A stretch of 37,645 nt of DNA from Bacteroidales bacterium (GTDB lineage Bacteria; Bacteroidota; Bacteroidia; Bacteroidales; P3): contig JAKSMQ010000016.1 in assembly GCA_024400565.1 (NCBI GenBank), positions 1 through 37,645 of the forward strand. The letters run 5' to 3'. Positions 7,866-19,200 of this stretch are shown in pieces (within the stretch, counting starts at the first letter, position 1; each line of letters starts with the position of its first letter). The notes under the pieces were generated by a model that searched no databases, had not been told where the DNA came from, and saw only the letters and a program-made list of their open reading frames with translations. Both the position numbers and the translations under genes were made by a program.

Positions 7866-8861
7866 TCAATCATGATAGAGTTGATCCCATTCTATATCAT
7901 GTTGTGTTTTCTTTTCTTTATCAAATAGTACATACCTTATGATGTCGGCCCCTTGTGTCAGCATAATCTTTCTCCCCGTACTCCACTCATCTATATGCTG
8001 ATAAAAGGCCTGACTTTCGTCTTTTATACAGACTATCTTGTCTGCCCATTGCCATATCTTCTTTCCGGCTGATTGGCGCAAAGACTGGAAATAGAGACCT
8101 TTGTTACTATAAATGAATTTCAAATCACTATTTACATGAATACGTAATGCCACATCGGGATTAGAGACAGATGGCTGATTCATCTGAAGGGTGTAGCGCA
8201 TTACATTCAACTTGTTCTGTATCTCTGCAATCGGGATCTGTTCTTGATATATTCTCAACAACAGGAAGGTCTTGATATGGTTATCTCCAAACCAATAACA
8301 AATAGTATCTCTATTGGAATTAACAAAATACTCAATATAATTTTCATTATATATGGGCCGATAGTTATCCTTCTTGATTTCATCGAGTGCGAGCTGCCAA
8401 TCTTGCAGGTCTTTTGAGATTCCTGACGCAAAATCTTTTGGGAAAACCTTGCAGAAAGACCCTATGGCTGAGCAAGCTAATTCGAAGAGAAAATCCCGGA
8501 CTTTGCTGCTTCGCTTGACTAATTGTTTCGGATTCCACGATAAAGAATTAACCATATCATACAAGGAATACTCATAATACGATATTTCGTGCTGATAGTA
8601 AGTAAGTTTTTCCGGATGAAATTCTTCATCAGTCATGGCTAAGGCTCTCACTAATGCAGACTCGTTATATTGATTTACTGCTAATTGAAGAATCGGTTCC
8701 TGCTGCAAAACCAGATGAGAGTCGACCATTTCTTTATAGGGTTCCAATTTTAAAGAATCGCCATCTCTCAATACAAATTGTCGGAAATGGAGAGTCTGTA
8801 TCTGAGCCATAGCACACCATGAAAGGCATACGAACAAGATAAGTATCAATTTTTTTTTCAT
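7866..8861 (-). CDS. Secreted protein of unknown function
   Basis: I choose the ATG at 8861 (331 residues), because it opens a typical signal peptide (MKKKLILILFVCLSWCAMA, cleavage before QIQT). The upstream alternative is a TTG at 8882 that would overlap tilS. I do not recognise a family. The mature part is rich in Tyr, Trp and Gln, has no lipobox or membrane segment after the signal, and ends DIEWDQLYHD. It lies 13 bases after tilS on the same strand and 63 bases before rimM, so it is probably co-transcribed. Export is the only property I can support. Confidence 0.75.
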   Translation of the reverse strand: MKKKLILILFVCLSWCAMAQIQTLHFRQFVLRDGDSLKLEPYKEMVDSHLVLQQEPILQLAVNQYNESALVRALAMTDEEFHPEKLTYYQHEISYYEYSLYDMVNSLSWNPKQLVKRSSKVRDFLFELACSAIGSFCKVFPKDFASGISKDLQDWQLALDEIKKDNYRPIYNENYIEYFVNSNRDTICYWFGDNHIKTFLLLRIYQEQIPIAEIQNKLNVMRYTLQMNQPSVSNPDVALRIHVNSDLKFIYSNKGLYFQSLRQSAGKKIWQWADKIVCIKDESQAFYQHIDEWSTGRKIMLTQGADIIRYVLFDKEKKTQHDIEWDQLYHD

Positions 8862-8874
8862 AAGGCCTGATGTT

Positions 8875-10245
8875 TTATTCAATTGACAGTATCAGTATAT
8901 TTTTTGTGGATGGCTTTACCGGATAATGAGCAACACGATGGCCAATAATCCACAAGATTGTATCTTTTGCATCTACAAGAAGGAGAGCCTGTTCCTTTTC
9001 AATTAATGAGAACTTTTGGTCCGAAAAGTAATCGCTAACCAAACGGGTTCCTTTCATTCCAAAAGGTTTAAATCTATCACCTTCTTTCCAATGGCGGATA
9101 GACAAAGGCCATTGAATCAGCTCGGAATCTAAACATGCTGTATCTTTGGATTTTGACGGCACAAATGAGGGCTGGTTAGCGAACAATCTCACTCGCATCA
9201 CTTTTCCATTAGTAAGCAACACACTTGACGTATCTTTCTCTATTATTAGATCACCAGTCTCCAGAGAGGGTGAGATGCAAAAGATAAGCAATTGGGAGCG
9301 ATCTTTGACAATACGATGGGTCCTACTATAGAATTGCAAGCCAGACTGAGAATGCAGTCCTTTCAAGATCTCATCAACTTGAGATATTGAGAATCCAAAC
9401 TCGCGTATCAACTCAAACAGAAGGGTACGTGGAGGTGATAGTTTTTCAATTTCTGAAATTGCAATTGAACACCCGTCTTCCTTTTGAACCAATACCTGCC
9501 CACGGACGAGAGAAATATACGACTGATAAATCTTTTCTGCATCTGCTAACCGAGCAATATTCTGCTGCATGGTACGGTCAATATTGGGTTCTATCTCCCG
9601 TAGAAGCGGCATCAATTGCAAGCGAATCTGATTACGCTTATAAGCTGTAGTCGCATTGGTAAAATCTTCTACGTGAGAAAGGCCATTCATTTGGGCATAC
9701 TGTTCTATCTCATCACGACCGAAAGGCAATAAAGGTCGAACAATATTACCGTTGACAGATGGTATTCCATGTAGGCCTGCTAACCCTGTACCACGAAGAA
9801 GATTAATAAAGAAGGTCTCCGTTGAATCATCACGATGATGGGCTGTTGCAATATAGGCTAACGACTCCTTTACATCGGAATCAGGTGCTTTCCATTGAGG
9901 TTCTACTTTCCCATCCAAGATATCATTAAAAAACTGATATCTGAGATTTCTTGCAGCTTCCTCAATAGACTGGCCATACTGAGTTGCATAAGCATAAGTA
10001 TCAAATTGGGCTACATATAGATTTACTCCATATCGCTTAGCCAATTCCCTAACAAAGTATTCATCTCTATCACAGTCACCGGGACGGAGATGAAAATTGC
10101 AATGGGCTATCGAAAAAGCGAATCGAGCCTGATGCATAAGGTGGCAAAGAGCTGTTGAATCAATTCCACCACTAACAGCAAGCAACCCCTTCTGCTCTGG
10201 GCAGAAGAGGTTGCGGGCTGATTTTATGAAATCCTGAAGTGTCAT
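8875..10245 (-). CDS. tilS: tRNA(Ile)-lysidine synthetase
   Basis: The 456-residue protein has the PP-loop ATP-binding motif SGGIDS at residues 25-30, then HCNFHLRPGDCDRDE at about 48-62 and ATAHHRDDSTETFFINLLRGTG in the middle of the N-terminal catalytic domain. It ends with the TilS C-terminal domain (KEGDRFKPFGMKGTRLVSDYF). The enzyme converts C34 of the CAU anticodon of tRNA-Ile2 to lysidine, so that it reads AUA; it is normally essential. The start is 11 bases after the stop of the giant T9SS gene and no terminator was seen between them, so some expression by read-through is likely. Confidence 0.97.
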   Translation of the reverse strand: MTLQDFIKSARNLFCPEQKGLLAVSGGIDSTALCHLMHQARFAFSIAHCNFHLRPGDCDRDEYFVRELAKRYGVNLYVAQFDTYAYATQYGQSIEEAARNLRYQFFNDILDGKVEPQWKAPDSDVKESLAYIATAHHRDDSTETFFINLLRGTGLAGLHGIPSVNGNIVRPLLPFGRDEIEQYAQMNGLSHVEDFTNATTAYKRNQIRLQLMPLLREIEPNIDRTMQQNIARLADAEKIYQSYISLVRGQVLVQKEDGCSIAISEIEKLSPPRTLLFELIREFGFSISQVDEILKGLHSQSGLQFYSRTHRIVKDRSQLLIFCISPSLETGDLIIEKDTSSVLLTNGKVMRVRLFANQPSFVPSKSKDTACLDSELIQWPLSIRHWKEGDRFKPFGMKGTRLVSDYFSDQKFSLIEKEQALLLVDAKDTILWIIGHRVAHYPVKPSTKNILILSIE

Positions 10246-10256
10246 CAGGATGAGAG

Positions 10257-13200
10257 TTACTTCTTGTAAACCATCTTTCTCATCAGGCGATTGCCGTCCA
10301 TTTCGATACCATAGTAGTATACTCCGGTAGAAAGGTCGGACTGAGAGAAGTTGATGGAATTGTTGCCAGCCTCATATTGATCGTCGCTCTGGTATACGAG
10401 TCGACCCATAACATCCATCACAAAGAAACGTACATTTCCGGAAGTGGGGATATTGAAATCAATACGGGTGTTAGCATCGAAGGGGTTAGGATAGTTCTGC
10501 TCAAGGGTCATACCATTTGCAGCAGGTACCAATGGGATATCATCAAAGTAGTTCTGAATCTCAATGCGAGTCGTCTGGTCATTATCATGGTTAGCATCGC
10601 CACCAAAGTCAATATAACCATAACCAGTATAATTACGATTGGGATCCTTGGGTATTGTAGTATTGAACTCAATATGATATACACGACCGGCAGCAATGTA
10701 GTTGGGTGTCTGCTTGCGGAGGTTTACACCATTGATAACAGCTCCTACATAGAAACCAGCATTACGGTTGAATACGGTGTTACCCACATTCTCGATCTGG
10801 ATACGAACACGACATTCATCGTTGCGGTTTTCTTCAATAAGAACCATGTGAGGTGTGATATCTACAAACTGTGTGGCGATGACATCTGTCGTATCGTTTG
10901 TATGGTCATTATCGTTTGCGCATAGGACGAAAGCATTTACATACTGGTAACTATTGGGCCAAGTACGGGCTGCCAAAACGGTATCAAATGTATGATAGTA
11001 GGTATGGAGAGAAGCCAGAGGAGGATCGAGATGGATTGTATCATAGTACATGGTACTGGTATCACGATCATGCCAGAATCCCACAACCATATCACTAACA
11101 GCACGGGCTCCGATATTCTCTACGGTAAGCTGTACATGGCAGATGTTCTGAGTACCCAAGGAGGTATCAATTACAATCTCTTTTGCCTTAAGGTCTGTGA
11201 TGGCAGAGATACCCTGGAGGGTCTTGTTGATAGTATCGTTGTAGATGTAGTCGTCGGTTGCCGAGTTAACAATAGCCTTCAAGTGCATAGTACCCATTGA
11301 AGCACGACACTTCTGTCTGAAAGTGTAGTTGAAGAATTCGAACGAACCGAGAGGTCTGTTCAGAATAGCGTTGAAGTCTACATGCTCTGTAACTTCAAAG
11401 TTATTGTAGACATAAGTTACATCACATTCGTCAACAGGAGCTTGACCATAGTTACGCATACGAGTGGTAACTACAATAGAGTCACCGGCTACTATACGAG
11501 AGAGAGGATAGAGGAACTCTACCATACCCATATCGTTATCGAGAGGAGCAAGACCGAAGTTCTTGCAAGTAGAGTCGTTCTCCCAATAGATATCCATGTT
11601 TACAGTAGTATAAGCACAGATTTCAAAGGTATCAGGGAAGTCAGACATTACTACGAAAGGATCGGGGAAGGTGTAGAGTGCTGTTCCACCAGGTTCGAGA
11701 ACGCCATTGTAGGTTCCAGTCTTTGCTAGGTTACTACCATAGGGTCGGTAAGCGAGGTTTACAGAACGCATAGTATCATAACCAAAGTTCTTGATAACGA
11801 CCTTGGGATATATGGTCTGACCGAACTTGGGATGAGTGGGAGAAGTGATAGCGATTACACCAACGTCGACTGCACGTTGAGCACGACCTACTGTGAAATC
11901 ATCAATAGTTACACCATCGCATACAGGTGCACCAGGATGTGCAATGAATACGAAGCGGAACTGGAGACGCTGCTGGAATTCGCCGCTGATAGCTCGGGTA
12001 GCAAACTGACGACGCTCATAAGCATAACCTGCAGAGGTACCTGCAAATCCGGCGCCGGCGTTATACCAAAGGGTATCGTTAGCAGTACCGACTTTTCTCC
12101 ATTTACCCTGCCAGTCAAAGTACTCGAGATAAACGAAACTGCTATCGCCGAGGTCGCGTGCAATATAGAAGGAGATAGTGTCGGGACGAATCTGAGAGAT
12201 GTCGATGATAGGAGTATACAAGTAACTGAGATTACCTCTCTGTGTATAGGCTGTAGAACCATTGATCTGCGTAGCATATACAGTAGAGTCGCTTACCCAT
12301 GAGTTGAGGTTTCTCTTAGCAGGAGTACCCTTCTGCCATACATTTTCGGTAAACGAGGTAAATCCCTGAGGTGCATACCAAGTAATCTGATCACTTTCAA
12401 AATCATCGGTCAGCACGAGGGTCTTCACCTGGAAACGATGGAACTGGCAGGTGAGAGAGTCGTTGGTAGCATTGGTATCACCATAAACATTCACGGCAAT
12501 CTTATAAGTGGTAGTACCCTCTTCGAGGTGACGAGCGGGCAATGTAACTGCCTCACTATGGCCAGGAAGAATATTACCGGTCCAGTTGTAAGTCTCGTGA
12601 GAGAGTGAACCATGAATGACAGAGTATGCTATTTCGGCTGAAGTAATAGGAGTAGCGCCCTTATTGGAAATCATAATGGAAACACTGGTGCTATCACTCT
12701 CAACAAAAGGAGTAGTGGGTGATACTAAACGAGAGAGTGCTGCATCGGTCTCAACAGGATTGTCTTCAATATATAGGAGATAATCCTGAACATTACCGAA
12801 GTCGATATTAAGGGCATTATCGTCACCATACTCGAAAATTTCATGTCCACCTTGAGCAAGGACTGCACGCATACGCATATGACCGAGGCAGATGCTGTCA
12901 GGAACAGTAAATATGAACTTACGGGGATGGCGCGAAGAGATTGTGTCAGCAAAGATAATCTCTGTATAGTCACCATAGAGTGCCATCTCGGGATCAGTAT
13001 TGTCGAAATGGCCATCACGGTTGTAGTCAATCATCACGGTGAGGAATCCGCCGGTATTGAAATCGGCATGATCATCACTATTAGCTACTTCTAGAATCAT
13101 GGTGTCGGTAGTACCCTTGATGAGTCTCAGCTTTTCGACCATAGGATTGTTGATCTGAGCGAAATTGCTGTAATCACGACCAACTTCAGGTAATACGCTA

Positions 13201-16200
13201 TTGAGACTACTGAAACTGATTCGGGTAATATCAAGGCCTCCGGGAGAACCGACTACGGGAGTAGTGTACTGGCTCTCGGGTAAGGTCTTAAATACATGGA
13301 AATCGCGTAAGGTATCGTTTACACGAACCATTTCGTTACCAAGATCTGTCCAGGTACGAAGTGTATAGTTTACATTCTCGGTAGGCAGAATAATCAACGA
13401 GTCGAACTTGAAGAGATAGGTATCGTCGGGAGCAATAGTTGCTCGACAGATTTCTGTTACCTCCTGGAGTACGGGCATATTGTTACCCTGACGACGGAGC
13501 TGATAGGTTACAGGAATATTGGTGATAGGCTGATTACCATAGTTGATAATTCTTACCTTAACAGTATCGTTGTCCATATAAACCTTTGAGTAAGGCTCCT
13601 CAACGGCTACAATAGCTGCATCGACAGCAACACGAGGATTCAAGTATACATGAACAGGATTGTAGTAACTGGTACATCCAGTATTGCTTACACATGCGAG
13701 ATAGTAGGTTGAATCATGGAAATACTGAGGAGTTTCCCACCAGCAGGAACGTGCATACTGAGTAGGAGCATGGAATGGTTCAGCATCGGTGGAGTCACGA
13801 TACCACATGATAGGACGACTGGCAGTTGTTCCGGGAAGGGTCTCGTTCTGTGATGCGTGAATTGTATCCCAGGTCGCATAAGGAATGTGGAGGTCAACAC
13901 CATTAGGAGGAGTAGGCAGATACTTAGAGGTAACCGTCTTCCAGGAGTTAACGCTATTAGCAGTAGTATAAGCTGCGCTTGTATCCTTACTGTTAGGACC
14001 TACGGGTTTCTGGTCGAATTGATAGGATACCCATCCGCGAACTCGAACCGAAATATCTTTAGAGTTACCGGTAGGATAGAGATTAACACCATTAGCAAAC
14101 TGAAGTTCTCTTGATTCGTTTACACCAAGAGGAGCGTTCAAATAAACCTCCTCGGTATGGGTGAGAGGAATCTGCGCGACAGTATAGGTTGCCGATGTGG
14201 GCAGTTTTACTTCATAACCGATAGTAAGAGGATAGTCTACGGGAACTGGTTTGCGACCCTTGTTGGTAACGGTTAGCGAAATAGGAGCGTTGTTCAGACG
14301 ACAGCCTTCGCCGTAACCGACCTCTGTGGTAACATTCACATCATTAACACTAGCAACAGTAAGATCGTAAGCCATTTCAATAAAGAATACTGTATCGGTT
14401 ACATTATTTACCATCAAACTATCGTTATGGAGATCAGTAGAGAAGTACGCTCTTATATACTGAGTATCGATGAGACCCATTGGGAGAACGATAAACGAGC
14501 TATCGTAAATAATTTCACCGGGCTGCATCTCAGCAATAGTACGAGTAAGAGTTCTAAGGGTTGGATGATCAATAATCTCTGCATTCCACCAGAGGTTGGT
14601 CTCGGTAGAAGTACCATTATTCATCAGTTTAACCTTTACAAAGAGAGTGTCAGCCTCAACGGTATTGGCAGCCAGAGTAGGAGTAATAAACTGCATGATA
14701 CCTACGTCGTGGATAGAACGGCCAAATTCATCAGCACCAATACATGGAGCAGGAATAGCGGGACGAGATTCACCATCAATATCAGTAGTTACCTCGGGCA
14801 GATACTGAGCCTTTTCATTATAGGTACCAAATGCGAGGTGAAGATCCTGACCGCTTACGAAAGTGGGCTGACTGAACATTGAGTTAGCCTCACGACCCTG
14901 GGTGAAGATACGGAGGGTATCAATTGAGGTGAGTTCGGCAGTACCGATACGAGCAAGTTTACGGGTTGCAGCTGCAGTATCGGAGAAGATTACATTGTAA
15001 TTGGATGAGGATACGTTGGAGAGACTGTTCAGCCAATATGCATAGCCTTTACTGAAGTTAGCAAAGATATTATTCAACACATAAATACCAGCAGAGTTGT
15101 GATCAACAGAGAATGATCGGGTGGTCGCTGCATTAGCTCCAGCATTAAGGCTGACAGTGTTGTAATAAACATTCATAAACTGAGAACTATCGATAGAGAT
15201 ACCATAGGGTACCTGGCCGGTAGTACCAGTACTGATAGAAGAGCACATATTGTTGTAGATCTTACCACGGTCAATATCGTTACCGATACAGCTGAATACC
15301 GAGATAGGACGCTTACCGCCATTTTTGGTATCGGCAAGAATAACATAGTTGCGCTCGATATCAATTCCGCCTTCAACATTGGCCACCAAGATACCCGTAA
15401 GAGCACGACCGGCTACACTTACACCAGAATGGATATAGTTCTGACGAATGTAGATGCCATTTACCTTACGCATCTGGATACCGGTAGACCAGAAGCCGTC
15501 GATGGTATCGCTATTGATGAACATATTGGCAGACAAACCAGTATCAGCACACATACTGCGTATTGCATAATAACCGCTGTCTATGCGGGAATTCTCGATA
15601 TAGAGCTCGTGAACACCGGGATACACGAGAACGCATGAAGAGTTTGCATTGTTGGTAGTACCCTTTACTCGAATTACAGCATTATTAAAATGAATATTGG
15701 AGCAATTGGTAAGCCATACTGCATTGGATGAAGCTGCGGGACCATTAGAGTAGATGGTCATATGGTCGAAGATTACGTTTGAACCTCCGTCGAGTTTCAA
15801 TACATAGTTTTCGGCAGCAGTAGGAGCATGACGAAGAGTTACGCTCTCACGGTTCAGGTTTGCAGAACGGAAGGTAACAGTATTGAGTGTTGAGGTACCT
15901 TCTATCGCTGCAATGTTGAGCTGTTCGTTGTAGATACCACTCTGAACGTCGAACACAACAGGACCTGAGATACCTGCACCATAAAGGGTGTCGAGGGCAA
16001 CCTGGAATGAAGGATAGTCGTTACCTGCAGCAGGACCGATTGTGTAGGTGCCGCCACAGAAGCTGACGTTGATCATTCGGCGAATTGTATCGTTAACAGG
16101 AACGGTATCGTTAGGAGCGTTAACGATAGCAAGCAAGGTGTGTCGACCAGGAGTGAGTGAAGGAGTTGCAATGGTAAGTTCAGAACTCTGGCCAGAAGCA

Positions 16201-19200
16201 ATAGTGGTCGTATTATTATAAACGCCGTGAGTAGCATCAACCCAATAATCAATGGTAAGACTATTCAAAGCAGAAGAACCGCCATTGAAGAGAGACACAT
16301 TGAAGTTAGATGCTCCACATGAAGAGAACTGGGTGGTATCCATACTAACAGGCCACTGGAGAGAAGCATCACTAGCGGGTGTTCCTTCTACATGTACATA
16401 GACAGGAGATGCAGGGCCTTCGCAACCATAATCCTGGAAGCGGAAGAGCATATCGGGACGCTTATCGCTAAGAGTACCATTGCCAGGAACATTAGTAAGG
16501 GTGGCTGCATTAGCATCATCCTTATAATATACAGAACCAGCAAAGGCCTGAGTGTAGCGGGTCTGCGCACCTTGAGATATAGCAGAAGAGAGAGAACGGG
16601 TAATACCGACTACGATATTGGATGTTCCATCCCACACGAAAGGAGTAGTAAACTCATGGGTTATCCAACCTCTGTCTGCATTGGTGAGGGTGAGGTTGGT
16701 CTGATTATAAACCTCTGTCAGAGTCTGCCACCTGGTTGAAGCAGCACCACCGTTAAATGCCTCGATTGAGGTTGAACCTATAGATACCTTATATGTATTG
16801 AAGGTCATCGAACCGGTAGCATTACGGATGGTGTCGAGGTAGAAGGAGAGAGCCTTGATAGGACCAGCGGAATGACCTGCAGCAATCATTTCCTCAGCTT
16901 TGATAAGGTACTGCTCCTGACCATTAACCTTGTTGGGGTTGTAGGGAGAGGGATACGCAGTAGCACCATTTACCATGGAAAGTTCTCCGAGATGGATATT
17001 GTTGTAAGCAGGACCGAATGCTGTTACGTAGAAAGTGTCGTCGGTATAAAGGAAGTCGGAGGTGAAGACATTGGTAGTATCGAGAGGACGCATATTGCGG
17101 TCATACCATGCCAGACTATCAGCTGAAGGCATATCGGTCGTGAGGACGGCGCGCTCAGCATAGTTAACAGTATCGTAGGGGTAGATAACAGGAGCAGTAG
17201 GAGTGTAACGGGAAACTACGCTGCAGCTGGAGGTATCGTTGTGATAGGTATTGTCACCATTGACGTGGTCAACCCAAACCTTGAAATCAAAACGGGTTTC
17301 ACCACTCGAAACAAACATGTTGGCTGGCGTGGAGAAAGTGTGGGTTACCATTGCACGGGGAGCAAGGCTTGCGAGAGTATCGGTACATGCGACAACGCCA
17401 TTGATGCTGTAGCGGGCAACAAACTGACCACTTGCCTGAGCACCATAGTTGCTGATGTTGACTACTACGTTTTCGTTAGCCAAACCACATCCTTCAGGCA
17501 TGCTGATGCTGTCGAGAGAGAGGTCGATGGAAGGAAGGTTGTTGAGGTGGATGTTGACAGTAGCCACTTCGCCGAGACAGCCATTATCGTAGAAACGGAT
17601 AAGCTTGGTGTCGGGAGTACCCAGAGTCATAATGTGAGTTGAGTCTGCAACCTGCCAGTACTGAGCGCTGTTTGAAGGCGAGGAGGAACTGGTAGGCCAT
17701 CCTTTGCGGATAACACCGGCAGTAGTATTGTTGAGAGCAATACCCTGACCTGCCCAAACAGAATTGTGGATATTATTCTGAGTCCATACGGTGCCGCTTG
17801 CAGAAGACATGTTGTTGAAGGATACTGCGTCAACAACACCACGCTTGTCGCGATAAAGAATTGCAAAATTGTGGTTGTAGGCAGGAGTAATGGTGGCACC
17901 AGCGCCAAGAGTCTTGGTAGAGTCGGTGGTGGTGATACCTGAACGGAACTGAACAACGATACTCTTACCAGGCTGGATAGTCACTCTGGGGAAGATGTAC
18001 ATCTTGTTGTTCAGGGTAGCAAAAGCGTTATTGTTGTTGGTGTTGACAGAGCAAAGCATCAGGGTGTCGCCTTCAAGCTCGGCAGGATAGTCACCCACAT
18101 TGGTCATCTCTACAGCAAAAGCGGTAGCAGCATTCATCCAAAGCTGCTGGGGGAAGGTAACACCAACGCCATTATTCTTCAGCTGAACCTCGGTAATCTT
18201 CATAAGAGGAAGGTTGCGATGCTGGCGAATGTAGAAAGTGGTGTCGTGATAGAGAACATCGGTGGTATAGGAATTGCCGCGATAGAAGGGAACAGTATTG
18301 GGGTCGTTGTCGGTATACCAATAGATAGTGCTACGCTCTGCACGGCCGGAAGTATAGATATTGCTGTACCATTGCTGAACACCTGAGGTAACATTAACAG
18401 TTGCGCTACTACCATAGTTTGCATTTACGTTAACATTGGAAGGTGCGGGAGCATGGTAATGAGCGGTAACAGTATAGGAGGATGTATCGTTAATGGGGTT
18501 GGGGTCAATAGCTGAAGTAAGCCAGAAGTAGAAACGATAGGTGGTATCCAGCATACCGTTGGTGGGGAAGTTGAGCGTTGCATTAACGGTACAAGTACGG
18601 GTGCTGCTTCCCGGGATGGTATCAAGAATCTGAACGATACCAGACTGACCGGGGGTCATCTGACCGGGAGTGGTGGCACGGGAATAAGTAAGGTTAAGGC
18701 TGCTGCCGTTTCCGGGGATGAAAGTATTGATACCGCTGTTCTTGATCTGCAGACGGAGAGGAGCGCCGGAAGCAGGAACGTCGCAATATTCATCGTAAGG
18801 TTCAACCATTCCTACAATCTCGAAATCGTAGGGCAATGCCAGGAATTCAAATGCTCCGACACAAGGCGAAACGTTATCACGCTGGGTACCGTAGATATCG
18901 GTGGGAACATCTGCAAAATAGAATGCATGGTTCTTTACCTGCTGGCTGTAGGAGCGGAGGTCGGTAGGAGTAGAGCTGAGGAATGCAGGATTGGTATTCT
19001 GGGAGTTTGCATCGTTGATATGGGTGCGCCATGCTGTAAGATTGTTGCAGTTTACACCATCATACTTGTTGAGGAGGAAGCTACCGGAATAATAAATATT
19101 GAATCCTATATAATTTATATTATCCTCATAAGGCACATAACTGAAGGCGTAGTTGCTCTGGTCTGTGCTGGCAACAATATTGTTGTAGAAATAGCAATGA